From: Bradyrhizobium sp.
Lineage (GTDB): Bacteria; Pseudomonadota; Alphaproteobacteria; Rhizobiales; Xanthobacteraceae
Assembly: GCF_016219575.1 (NCBI RefSeq)
Contig: NZ_JACRMG010000013.1
Coordinates: forward strand, 62,001-126,000
DNA length: 64,000 nt
Direction: 5' to 3'
Shown here: positions 17,632 to 25,498 of the stretch, in pieces
Layout of the letters: every line of letters starts with the position of its first letter
Numbering within the stretch: position 1 is the stretch's first letter
The notes under the pieces: model-generated
Told to the model about the DNA's origin: nothing
The model's input: only the letters and a program-made list of their open reading frames with translations
The model's database searches: none
Position numbers and translations under genes: made by a program

Positions 17632-19305
17632 ATGCAGGGATTGTCGATCGACGCGCGCGCATGGGCCATACTGGCTTCAATTGTCGCGATTGCGTTCCCC
17701 TCCGCCGAGGCGGCGGCTGCCAAAATGAAAGGCGATGCCGCAGCCACCTGCAGCGGACTTGCCGGCGCGGCGGAGAACGCGGTGCGGATCGACACTGCTG
17801 CGATGCAGGCGCCGTCGCCGATCGCGGTCGCCGAGAGGGGGCCGACGCCAGCGGCGCGCATCACCCCGGCGAACCCCGAATTCTGCAAGGTGATCGGCCG
17901 CATCGAGCCATCGGATCCCACGGCGCCGCCGATCCGCTTCCAGGTCAACCTGCCGGTGGAGTGGAACGGCCGCTCGCTGCAGTATGGCGGCGGCGGCTTC
18001 AACGGCGTACTCATCACCGGCCTTGCGCTGCCGCCGGCTTCGCCGTTCGGCGCGGCCGCGCCGCTGGCCCGCGGCTTTGTCACCTATGGCACCGATTCCG
18101 GCCATGAGACGAAACCCGGCGAGCCGCCGCAACTCTTTTCACTCAACGACGAGGCGTTCGAGAACTTTGCGCACAAGTCCTACAAGAAAGTGCGCGACGC
18201 CGCTGTGGCGGTGATGGTACGCGCCTACGGCAACCCGCCGGCGAAGCTGTACTTCATGGGATCGTCGGAAGGCGGCCGCGAAGGACTGACCATGGCGCAG
18301 CGCTACCCCGACGATTTCGACGGCATCTTTGCGCGCGTGCCCGTGATCAACTGGGTTGGCTTGCAGCATGCCGGCACAAAGGCGGGCCTGGCGACCATGG
18401 GCGATGGCTGGATTCGCCCGGCACAGATCGAGTTCGTTGCGAAAGCCGTGCTGGCCGCGTGCGACAAGGCCGACGGCTCCGAGGATTCGATTGTGCAGGA
18501 CCCCGTCGGCTGCAAGGCGAAATTCCGGGCGGAGACGCTGCGCTGCGCCGCGGGCCAGAGTGGCGACGAATGCCTGACCGACGCGCAGATCGCGGCTGTC
18601 AACGCACTTCATTCGACCTACAAGTTCCCGTTCCCGCTCGCCAACGGCCTCGACGATTATCCGGGCTGGGGCGTGTCGGGCGAGAACATCCCGGCGTTCG
18701 GCCCGACCGGCGGCTGGAAATCCTGGTGGCTCGGCACGGCACCGCCCGCACAGCCACCGGCGCCAGGCAATGGCATTGCCTGGGTCTACGGTGCCGGAGG
18801 CATGGCCTATGTGTTCGCGCGTGATCCAAAACTCGATGTCACCAAGTACAAGCCGGAGGATTACAAGCAGCGCGTGCTCGAAGTCTCCCAGCTGATGGAT
18901 TCGACCAACCCCGATCTCGGCCGCTTTGCCGCACGCGGCGGCAAACTCGTGATCCTTGAAAACATGGCCGATTACGCCCAGAGCCCCTACGCCGGTATCC
19001 GCTATTTCGAGAATGTGCAGCGCGCGCTCGGCAAGGAAAAAACGGCCGGGTTCGCACGCCTCTACACTGCCCCCGGCGTCGATCATGTCGGCTCGGGTGC
19101 GCCGGCCAATGTCGACATGCTCGACGTGCTGGTAGACTGGGTGGAGAACGGCAAGGCGCCCGGCAATCTCGAGGTGATCGAGCAGAAGGTCGAAGCGCCC
19201 GCCTTCGAAACCTTGCGCTCGCTGCCGCTCTGCCAGTGGCCGGCCTGGCCGCGTTACAAGGCAGGCCCGGCCACTCAAGCCGCGAGTTTCTCCTGCGCGC
19301 CGTGA
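17632..19305 (+). CDS. Tannase/feruloyl esterase family protein with altered cysteine pair
   Basis: 557 residues with an N-terminal signal peptide (about 1-28), so exported. The fold matches the tannase/feruloyl esterase family: nucleophile Ser212 in YFMGSSEGGREGL, Asp447 in ILENMADY, His485 in PGVDHVGSG. The family normally has a CS-D-HC motif in which Cys next to Ser and Cys next to His form a disulfide bridging the triad. Here these positions are Ser211 and Val486, so both cysteines are gone together. GGGAGGAAG precedes the ATG. The substrate may be a feruloyl/galloyl ester, but the altered site means a different esterase activity is possible. Confidence 0.85.
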   Translation: MQGLSIDARAWAILASIVAIAFPSAEAAAAKMKGDAAATCSGLAGAAENAVRIDTAAMQAPSPIAVAERGPTPAARITPANPEFCKVIGRIEPSDPTAPPIRFQVNLPVEWNGRSLQYGGGGFNGVLITGLALPPASPFGAAAPLARGFVTYGTDSGHETKPGEPPQLFSLNDEAFENFAHKSYKKVRDAAVAVMVRAYGNPPAKLYFMGSSEGGREGLTMAQRYPDDFDGIFARVPVINWVGLQHAGTKAGLATMGDGWIRPAQIEFVAKAVLAACDKADGSEDSIVQDPVGCKAKFRAETLRCAAGQSGDECLTDAQIAAVNALHSTYKFPFPLANGLDDYPGWGVSGENIPAFGPTGGWKSWWLGTAPPAQPPAPGNGIAWVYGAGGMAYVFARDPKLDVTKYKPEDYKQRVLEVSQLMDSTNPDLGRFAARGGKLVILENMADYAQSPYAGIRYFENVQRALGKEKTAGFARLYTAPGVDHVGSGAPANVDMLDVLVDWVENGKAPGNLEVIEQKVEAPAFETLRSLPLCQWPAWPRYKAGPATQAASFSCAP

Positions 19306-19416
19306 TGCGTGCAGCCGAGTGGTCCTTACGCTCGACGAGCGCTTCCATGAAGAGATAGCCGGCGAGCCGCACGCACTGGAAAATTTGGCCAGCGCTTCCG
19401 CGCCGAGAGCCGGAAG

Positions 19417-19758
19417 TTATTTCGGCTTGCGCGGTTCCTGGATTGACCTCATGTAGCTGAGCACCTCCTCCGCATCCTCCCTGCTGAAGCGGAAGGTCGG
19501 CATGATGGGATGGATGCTGGTGAGGCCGGTCAGCAGCCGTTGCTTGAGGTCGCTGTCGTAAAGTTTGGTTTCGCTAAAACTGCGAAAGGGCGGCGCCAGC
19601 TTGTTGGGGCTCGCGCCGGTCCTGCCAATGGAGTGACAGCTGGCGCAAAGCTTCTGCAACATCTCCTTGCCTTGCCGCTGCTCCCCAGTCCTGGCGTAGC
19701 CGAAGGTGCTCCACAAGAGAACTGTTGTTGCTGACAGTACCAGCACCGATCGCTTCAT
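19417..19758 (-). CDS. Small periplasmic c-type cytochrome
   Basis: 113 residues from ATG 19758. An N-terminal signal peptide is followed by a class I cytochrome c: haem motif CASCH at 38-42, axial Met86 in HPIMPTF, and the C-terminal helix EDAEEVLSYMRSI. The longer open frame upstream adds 26 residues that break the signal peptide, so the internal ATG is chosen. It is convergent with the tannase-like gene and may carry electrons for a periplasmic oxidoreductase; no partner is visible. Confidence 0.88.
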   Translation of the reverse strand: MKRSVLVLSATTVLLWSTFGYARTGEQRQGKEMLQKLCASCHSIGRTGASPNKLAPPFRSFSETKLYDSDLKQRLLTGLTSIHPIMPTFRFSREDAEEVLSYMRSIQEPRKPK

Positions 19759-19951
19759 CGCATTCTTTCGTGCCGCGCAGTTCACCCCGATGCGCACGAT
19801 GCCACGGTTTGCGAAAGCCGGTTTGATGCAGCTCAAAGGATGAGCTCGGTTAGCGCTAGGTTCAATGTGTCTCGCTCCGTTTTGCGAAGCGACCCTCTCC
19901 TCAAAAGGCAGGGCAAGCGCACCATGCGGATTGTCTTCATCGCCACGAACT

Positions 19952-19982
19952 CGTCATGCCCGGGCTTGTCCCGGCCATGACG
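19952..19982. repeat. Short palindromic repeat, CGTCATGCCCGGG family
   Basis: CGTCATGCCCGGG, short loop, CCCGGCCATGACG. A larger relative of this element lies at 28033-28121. Confidence 0.7.
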
Positions 19983-20005
19983 ATGTGGAAACGCGGTAGG
20001 AGGAA

Positions 20006-21217
20006 CTACTTCACCAGCGAGCAGCCGCCGTCCGCGATTGGGCGGAATGCCTGCTCGGCGGGAATGGTCGAGATCAGCTTGTAATAGTCGTAGGGATATT
20101 TCGACTCCTCCGGCTTCTTCACCTCGAACAGGTACATCGGGTGGATGACGCGGCCGTCCTGGCGGATGGTGACATCGCCGAACAGCTTGTCCTTGCCCTT
20201 GAACTTCTTCATTTGCGGAACGACGCTCTTTGCGTCGTCGCTGCCGGTGGCGGCGACCGCGTTGAGGTAGGCAAGCGTCGAGGCATAGACGCCGGCCTGG
20301 TTGGCGCTCGGCATCTTGCCGTTCATGCCCGGCCGCGCCGCAAAGCGTTTCGCGAAGGCGCGGGTGTCGTCATCCATGTCCCAGTAGAAGGCTTCGAGAA
20401 TCTGCAGGCCCTGTCCGACCTTCAACCCCATGCCGTGCACGTCGTTGACGAACAGCAGGAACGCCACCATGGTCTGGCCGCCCTGCTGCAGGCCGAACTC
20501 GGCGGCCTGCTTCACCGCGTTGACGGTGTCGCCGCCGGCATTGGCAAGCCCGATCACCTTTGCCTTCGAATTCTGCGCCTGCAGCAGCAGCGAGGCGAAG
20601 TCCGACGTGTTGAGCGGATGTTTCGCCGAACCCAGCACCTTGCCGCCGTGCTTCTCGATGTAATTGGTGGCCTCCGCCTCGATGCCCTGGCCGAGCGCGA
20701 AATTCACGGTGACGAAGAACCATTCCTTGCCGCCGCGCGCCATCATCGCCGCCGCCGTGGCGTTACCGGTGGCCCAGACGTCGTTGACCCACTGAATGGT
20801 GTTGGGCGAGCAAGCCTTGCCGGTGAGGTCGGAACTCGCGGTCGATGACGCCAGGAACGTCATCCTGGTATCGCGGACCAGTGAATTGATGGTGAGGCCG
20901 ACGGCCGAGTTCGGCACGTCGACGATGGCGTCGACGCCGTCGACGTCGAGCCATTTGCGCGCGATCGCCGAGCCGACGTCGGCCTTGTTCTGGTGGTCGG
21001 CGTAGACGATCTCGACCTTGATGTTTTTGCCGCCGCCGTTGAAATCTTCCGCTGCCATGCGCGCGGCCTCGACCGAGCCCATCCCGTTGGTATCCTGGAA
21101 GATGCCTGAGATGTCGTTGAGCACGCCGACGCGCACGACGTCGCCGGAAATCTGCGCCTGCGCGACCGACGCAACGCATGACAGCGCCAGCGCGCTGCAC
21201 AATCCGAGTGTCTTCAT
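20006..21217 (-). CDS. Liv-type substrate-binding protein, orphan, in the P450 operon
   Basis: 403 residues with signal peptide (MKTLGLCSALALSCVASVAQA). Type I binding fold: VVRVGVLNDISGIFQDTNGM, ADHQNKADVGSAIARKWL, TMVAFLLFVNDVHGMG. It is a clear paralogue of the protein at 23655-24869 (shared GVLND-SG, DHQNK-DVG-ARKW, WD-DD-TRAFAKRFA blocks). It lies 27 bases after the ferredoxin in the P450-ferredoxin transcription unit, which suggests it binds a substituted benzoate or cinnamate. No permease or ATPase genes adjoin, so it must dock on a transporter encoded elsewhere or serve the liv system at 10.6-14 kb. Confidence 0.87.
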   Translation of the reverse strand: MKTLGLCSALALSCVASVAQAQISGDVVRVGVLNDISGIFQDTNGMGSVEAARMAAEDFNGGGKNIKVEIVYADHQNKADVGSAIARKWLDVDGVDAIVDVPNSAVGLTINSLVRDTRMTFLASSTASSDLTGKACSPNTIQWVNDVWATGNATAAAMMARGGKEWFFVTVNFALGQGIEAEATNYIEKHGGKVLGSAKHPLNTSDFASLLLQAQNSKAKVIGLANAGGDTVNAVKQAAEFGLQQGGQTMVAFLLFVNDVHGMGLKVGQGLQILEAFYWDMDDDTRAFAKRFAARPGMNGKMPSANQAGVYASTLAYLNAVAATGSDDAKSVVPQMKKFKGKDKLFGDVTIRQDGRVIHPMYLFEVKKPEESKYPYDYYKLISTIPAEQAFRPIADGGCSLVK

Positions 21218-21244
21218 GGTTCCCTCCCCTCGAAAATGTTGACG

Positions 21245-21568
21245 TCAGGTCTGCCGTTCCGGCAGGTGCAGGATCAGGCCGTCGAGACCGGCCGAGAGCT
21301 TGATCTGGCAGGACAGGCGGCTTTCCGCGCGCCGCTCGGCTGCGGTGCCGTCGAGCAGCGCGTCCTCGTCACCGCCCATGGCAGGCAGGCGCGCGAGCCA
21401 GGCTGCATCGACATAGACATGGCAGGTCGCACACATGGCATTGCCGCCGCATTCGGCCAGGATGCCGTTGATGTCGTTACGCGTTGCGGCCTGCATGGCG
21501 CTTTCGCCGGCATCGGCGGCAATACGCTGCTCGCGGCCGTCGGGGTGAACGAAGGTAACGATCGTCAT
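21245..21568 (-). CDS. [2Fe-2S] ferredoxin, palustrisredoxin (PuxB) type
   Basis: 107 residues. Adrenodoxin/putidaredoxin-type iron-sulfur ligands: Cys40-GGNAM-Cys46-AT-Cys49 and Cys86 in RLSCQIKLS. It is placed 10 bases after the P450 gene and is its natural electron donor. In R. palustris the CYP199A P450 is served by a neighbouring ferredoxin of this kind. No ferredoxin reductase gene is in the window, so it must be supplied in trans. Confidence 0.9.
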   Translation of the reverse strand: MTIVTFVHPDGREQRIAADAGESAMQAATRNDINGILAECGGNAMCATCHVYVDAAWLARLPAMGGDEDALLDGTAAERRAESRLSCQIKLSAGLDGLILHLPERQT

Positions 21569-21578
21569 GGGCTGTCCG

Positions 21579-22802
21579 TCAGGCCGGCGTAATGGTGATC
21601 GGGAGGCTTTCGAGGCCGCGCAGGGTGTTGTTGTAGCGGCGCTTCACCTCGCCCGTGATCTCGATCGATCCGACCCTGCGCGCCAGCGCCGAGAGCATCA
21701 CCTCGCCCTCGAGGCGCGCGACCAGCTGGCCGACGCACATATGGATGCCGGAGCCGAAGCCGACGTGGCCTGCGGTGCGGCGGGTGATGTCGTAGCGATC
21801 CGGGTTCTCCCAGCGCCGCGGATCGCGGTTGGCGGCGCCGAGGAACATCAGGATCTTTTCGCCTTCGCCGATGCTGTGGCCGCCGAGCTCGACCTCGCGC
21901 GTGGTGGTGCGGAAGAAGGTCTGCACCGGGCTTTCGAAGCGGACCGCCTCCTCGAAGGCGTTGCGCGCCAGCGTGGGATCGCTGCGCAGCTTCGCCAGCT
22001 GGTCAGGAAAACGCGCCAGGCAATAGACCGTGGCGCCGATGCCGTAGACGGTGGTATCGAGCCCCGCAGACAAAAGCGAACGCACCAGCAGCGGCGCCTC
22101 GTCATGGGTGATGTCGCCGGCATCGGCGCGGGCGTGGATACAGGCGCCGAAGCCGCCGGGGACGAGGTTCTCGCGCCGGCATTGCTCGGCGACATAGGCC
22201 TGGTGCGGCGCCGAACGTTCGATCGCCTCCTGGCGCAACCGGTTCGGCGGGCCGAACGAATTGAACACCAGGCTCGCATAGGGCAGCAAATGCTCGCGCC
22301 CCTCCTGCTGCAAGCCGAGCGCGTCGGGGAACACCGACAGCGGATAGGCTTCCGCGAGATCGGTAATCGCATCGAAGCTGCCGCGCGCCAGCAATTCATC
22401 GGCCTTGGCTTCGGCGCGCGCGGCAAAATGGCTGCGCAGTGGCTTCATCGCGGTCGCCGACAGAACCTGGCCCAATACCGCACGGGTGCGCGTATGGGCC
22501 GGAGGGTCGGCCTCCAGGATGATGCTTTGCGGTCGCCATGGCTTTTCCTTCGCGAAATCGCTCAGGCCGACGCCGCGACTGGAGCAGAATGTCAGGGGAT
22601 CGTTGAGCACGGCATGCACTTCGGCGTAGCGCGCCACGCCATAGACACCATACGTGTCGAGATAGACGACCGGGCCCGCCTCGCGCAGCTCCTCGTGCGT
22701 CGCGAACGGATCGGCGAAGAACTCGATCGAGAAGGGATCGAAGTCGAGATGCGGCACGCCGGGTGCGGCGCCTTGCCCTGGGCTCGTTGCGGTCGCAGTC
22801 AT
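21579..22802 (-). CDS. Cytochrome P450, CYP199A-type para-substituted benzoate oxidase
   Basis: 407 residues, very close to CYP199A2/A4 of Rhodopseudomonas, which demethylate 4-methoxybenzoate and oxidise other para-substituted benzoates. Haem ligand Cys356 in GFGSGIHMCVGQL; ExxR is Glu285-Ala-Val-Arg288; the I-helix acid/alcohol pair is in SAGLDTTV; PERF-like region DPRRWENPDRYD. The carboxylate-binding residues of CYP199A4 appear conserved as Arg90 and Ser93 (KPWRPQSIILEADP). AGGAGG precedes ATG 22802. It leads the P450-ferredoxin-binding protein unit and is divergent from a MarR gene. Confidence 0.93.
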   Translation of the reverse strand: MTATATSPGQGAAPGVPHLDFDPFSIEFFADPFATHEELREAGPVVYLDTYGVYGVARYAEVHAVLNDPLTFCSSRGVGLSDFAKEKPWRPQSIILEADPPAHTRTRAVLGQVLSATAMKPLRSHFAARAEAKADELLARGSFDAITDLAEAYPLSVFPDALGLQQEGREHLLPYASLVFNSFGPPNRLRQEAIERSAPHQAYVAEQCRRENLVPGGFGACIHARADAGDITHDEAPLLVRSLLSAGLDTTVYGIGATVYCLARFPDQLAKLRSDPTLARNAFEEAVRFESPVQTFFRTTTREVELGGHSIGEGEKILMFLGAANRDPRRWENPDRYDITRRTAGHVGFGSGIHMCVGQLVARLEGEVMLSALARRVGSIEITGEVKRRYNNTLRGLESLPITITPA

Positions 22803-22812
22803 CGGGGGCCTC

Positions 22813-22831
22813 CTGCATAATGTTCTTGCAG
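22813..22831. promoter_or_regulatory. Inverted repeat between P450 and MarR, candidate operator
   Basis: CTGCA (22813-22817) and TGCAG (22827-22831) with a nine-base AT-rich core, 11 bases before the P450 start on the minus strand. Position and size fit a MarR dimer site, but the arms are short. Confidence 0.4.
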
Positions 22832-22882
22832 AGCGGTGCGGGGTGTCTCTATGTCTGAAGGCGCAGGAATCTCCGGAAGGCC

Positions 22883-23410
22883 ATGAGCAGCAACAGACAG
22901 GCGCGCAATTTGCGGTCCCCCGCCGCGGGCAAGGACCCCAAGGTCGAACTGGTGCTCGACCTCGATTGCTACGTTCCGGCGCTGATAACTTTCATCGCCA
23001 ACAAGCTGTCGCGCAGCGCGACCGTGCTCTACCAGAAGCGCTTCGCCGTGAACGTCACGGAGTGGCGCATCCTGGCGCTGCTGGCGATCGAACCGGAAAT
23101 CTCGGCTGCGCGCATCTGCCACGTCATCGGGTTCGACAAGGGCCCGGTGAGCCGCACTCTGGCGGCGATGGAGGAGCGCGGGCTGGTCGCGATCAGGGCC
23201 GATCGCGAGGACGGCCGCACCTATTCGATCTCGCTGACGGCGAAAGGTGCGGCGACGCATGACAAGGTAATCGCTGTCGCGCTGGAGCGTGAGCGGCGCC
23301 TGCTGTCCTGCCTGAGCAAGGGCGAGCGCGAGAACCTGATCGCGCTGTTGCGCCGCGTGCACGGCAATCTCGACGCCGTGAAGGGCGCGGGCGAAATCGA
23401 CCGAGACTGA
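22883..23410 (+). CDS. MarR family regulator, divergent from the CYP199A operon
   Basis: 175 residues with a MarR winged helix-turn-helix: EWRILALLAIEPEISAARIC, then GFDKGPVSRTLAAMEERGLV (recognition helix) and wing DREDGRTYSISLTAKG. Helical ends provide dimerisation. Being divergent from the P450 gene with 80 bases between them, it is the likely local repressor, with an aromatic acid or its CoA ester as effector by analogy to HcaR/CouR-type MarR proteins. ATG 22883 is preceded by GGAAGG. Confidence 0.88.
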   Translation: MSSNRQARNLRSPAAGKDPKVELVLDLDCYVPALITFIANKLSRSATVLYQKRFAVNVTEWRILALLAIEPEISAARICHVIGFDKGPVSRTLAAMEERGLVAIRADREDGRTYSISLTAKGAATHDKVIAVALERERRLLSCLSKGERENLIALLRRVHGNLDAVKGAGEIDRD

Positions 23411-23604
23411 GCGCGGCACGCCGGCGCCGGCGGCGAACCCTCGATCGCGATAGAAATGCGCGCGCGACATTGCTCTGTCACGCGGGCGATCCCGCCCGGA
23501 CATTCCTTCCTCCCCTGAAACGACCTGACCCGTGATGATGGATTCTTCGGTTTCCGGTCGAAACGAACCCTCTCACAAATTAGTTGCTTTGGCAACCTAA
23601 ATCG

Positions 23605-23650
23605 CAAACAAAAACGGCGGACCGCGAGAGAGGCGGCGCGATCCGCCGTT
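23605..23650 (-). terminator. Rho-independent terminator of the 23655-24869 gene
   Basis: On the minus strand AACGGCGGA (23650-23642) pairs perfectly with TCCGCCGTT (23621-23613), followed by TTTTTGTTTG. It begins five bases after the stop codon. Confidence 0.8.
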
Positions 23651-23654
23651 CCGC

Positions 23655-24869
23655 TCAATTCTTGACGAGCGGGCAGTTCCCTTCGCTCTCGGGACGGAAG
23701 GCCTGGTTGCCCGGAATCTTCGCGACCACCTTCAGCAGATCCCACTTCGATTTCGATTCGTCGGGCGATTTCACCTCGAGCAGATAAAGAGAATGCATCT
23801 TGCGCCCGTCGGCGCGGATCGTCCCCTTGCCGAACAGCGGATCGTCTGTCGGCATCTCCTTCATCGCTACGACCACGGCCTTGCCGTCGGTCGCGCCGCC
23901 GACCTTGTCGACGGCCTTCAGATAGTGCAGCACCGAGGCGTAGACGCCGGCTTGCATGTCGTTGGGATAGTTGTTCTGCGGGTGACGCTCGGCAAAGCGT
24001 TTGGCGAAGGCGCGCGTGCCGTCGTCCAGATCCCAATAATATGGATTCATGATCTGCGCGCCCTGCGCCGCCTTCAGCCCGAGCGCGGGAATGCCGTTCA
24101 TGCCGAGAATGAGCCCGACCAGCTTCTGCTTGCGGGTGAGGCCGAATTCCGCGGCCTGCTTGATCGAGGTGATGGTGTCGTCGCCGGCGTTGGCAATGCC
24201 GACGATATCGGCGCCCGAAGCCTGCGCCTGCAGCAGGAACGAGGCGTAGTCGGCCGTGCCGAGCGGATGGCGCACTGCGCCGAGCACTTCACCGCCGGAG
24301 GCCTTGACGCCCTCTGCGGCCTGCTTCTCGAGGTCGTGGCCGAAAGCGTAGTCCGCGGTGATGAAGAACCACTTCTTGCCGCCCTGCGCGACCACCGCCT
24401 TGCCGAGGCCGCGCCCGTAGGCATAGGTGTCGTAGGTCCAGTGCACGGTGTTCGGCGTGCATTTCTCGCCGGTGAGCAGTGCGGTGCCGGCGCCCGAGCC
24501 GACGAAGACCTTGTTCTTCTGCGCGCTCATGCCGGCGACCGCGAGCGCGATCGCCGAATTCGGCAGGTCGAAGATGGCATCGACGCTCTCGGCGTCGTAC
24601 CAGCGGCGCGCGATGCCGACGCCGACGTCGGTCTTGTTCTGGTGATCGGCTGTGATGACCTCGACCGGCTTGCCGGCGGCCTTGCTGCCATAGTCCTCGA
24701 CCGCCATCTGTGCGGCAATCACCGAACCGATGCCCTGATAGGTCGAAAACACGCCGGACTGGTCGTTGAGCACGCCGATCCGGACCTTCTCCTGGGCCTC
24801 TGCGGCGCCGGCGTGCATTGCGCCGAGAGCCATTGCAGCCAGCATTCCCCTGCGAAACATCTGTCGCAT
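23655..24869 (-). CDS. Liv-type substrate-binding protein, orphan, next to MarR
   Basis: 404 residues. Signal peptide ending ...ALGAMHAGAAEA, then EKVRIGVLNDQSGVFSTYQG and the type I binding fold. Paralogue of the protein at 20006-21217. It is a single-gene unit: its own terminator follows directly and a divergent MarR gene lies upstream across a perfect operator-like palindrome at 24918-24936. This layout suggests ligand-induced uptake of a lignin-type aromatic acid such as a hydroxycinnamate, as for CouP in R. palustris; the ligand is not proven. No permease or ATPase is adjacent. Confidence 0.88.
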   Translation of the reverse strand: MRQMFRRGMLAAMALGAMHAGAAEAQEKVRIGVLNDQSGVFSTYQGIGSVIAAQMAVEDYGSKAAGKPVEVITADHQNKTDVGVGIARRWYDAESVDAIFDLPNSAIALAVAGMSAQKNKVFVGSGAGTALLTGEKCTPNTVHWTYDTYAYGRGLGKAVVAQGGKKWFFITADYAFGHDLEKQAAEGVKASGGEVLGAVRHPLGTADYASFLLQAQASGADIVGIANAGDDTITSIKQAAEFGLTRKQKLVGLILGMNGIPALGLKAAQGAQIMNPYYWDLDDGTRAFAKRFAERHPQNNYPNDMQAGVYASVLHYLKAVDKVGGATDGKAVVVAMKEMPTDDPLFGKGTIRADGRKMHSLYLLEVKSPDESKSKWDLLKVVAKIPGNQAFRPESEGNCPLVKN

Positions 24870-24917
24870 GCTTTCCCTCCCGTATACAAAAAGGCGGCCT
24901 GCGGGCCGCTCCGAAAT

Positions 24918-24936
24918 TACTTATAAAATATAAGTA
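24918..24936. promoter_or_regulatory. Perfect palindrome between binding protein and MarR
   Basis: TACTTATA (24918-24925), AAA, TATAAGTA (24929-24936): a perfect eight-base inverted repeat in an AT-rich divergent promoter. It overlaps likely -10 elements (TATAAG/TATAAAAT), so a bound MarR dimer would block both genes. Confidence 0.7.
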
Positions 24937-24961
24937 TTTTTCGGAAGTGTCAATTCATGCG

Positions 24962-25489
24962 ATGAAGAGCGAGCGACCAGAGATGGGAAGAACCGCCAAG
25001 ACGCTGACGCGAAAGGGAAACGAACCGGAACCGGGTTCGTCCCGTAAGCTCGATCTGAGCAGCTTGCGGCAGACCCCGGGCTTCATGATCCGGATTCTGC
25101 AACTGGAGAACTTCGAGGCGTTCTACCCGCATTTCCGCGAACTCAAGCTGTCGCCGGTGGAATACGCGATCCTGGTCACGCTTCGCGACAACAAGGCGGT
25201 GACGCAGAGCGAGCTTGCAGGCGTGCTGAAGATGCAGTTGCCCAATCTGGTGAAGATCCTGTCGCGCATGGAGGAGGCCGGCACCATCAAGCGCAAGCGG
25301 TCGGCGCGGGACAAGCGCGCCGTCGAGCTTTCGCTCAGCGCGGCCGGCGAGCGACGGGCCAACGAGGCCAGCCGCCTCGGCGTCAGCTTCAATGCACACA
25401 CCCTCGCCCCGCTCGACAAACAGGAGCGAGCCGCCTTCCTGCAGATGCTGGTGCGGCTCTTCGACGGATACAGGAACGCCGCACCCTGA
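24962..25489 (+). CDS. MarR family regulator, divergent from a binding-protein gene
   Basis: 175 residues from ATG 24962 (a second ATG at 24983 is equally possible; neither has a strong ribosome site). MarR domain: PVEYAILVTLRDNKAVTQSE, LAGVLKMQLPNLVKILSRME (recognition helix) and wing SARDKRAVELSLSAAGERR. A basic N-terminal tail precedes the domain. It is divergent from the binding protein at 23655-24869 and ends nine bases before the convergent feruloyl-CoA synthetase stop. It is probably autoregulated through the palindrome at 24918-24936. Confidence 0.87.
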   Translation: MKSERPEMGRTAKTLTRKGNEPEPGSSRKLDLSSLRQTPGFMIRILQLENFEAFYPHFRELKLSPVEYAILVTLRDNKAVTQSELAGVLKMQLPNLVKILSRMEEAGTIKRKRSARDKRAVELSLSAAGERRANEASRLGVSFNAHTLAPLDKQERAAFLQMLVRLFDGYRNAAP

Positions 25490-25498
25490 CGGCCGGCC

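Noticed and set aside
23580..23600. Imperfect palindrome TTAGTTGC-TTTG-GCAACCTAA
   Set aside because: It lies between convergent gene ends, not in a promoter, and has no T-tract. It is probably incidental or part of transcript ends, so not called as an operator.
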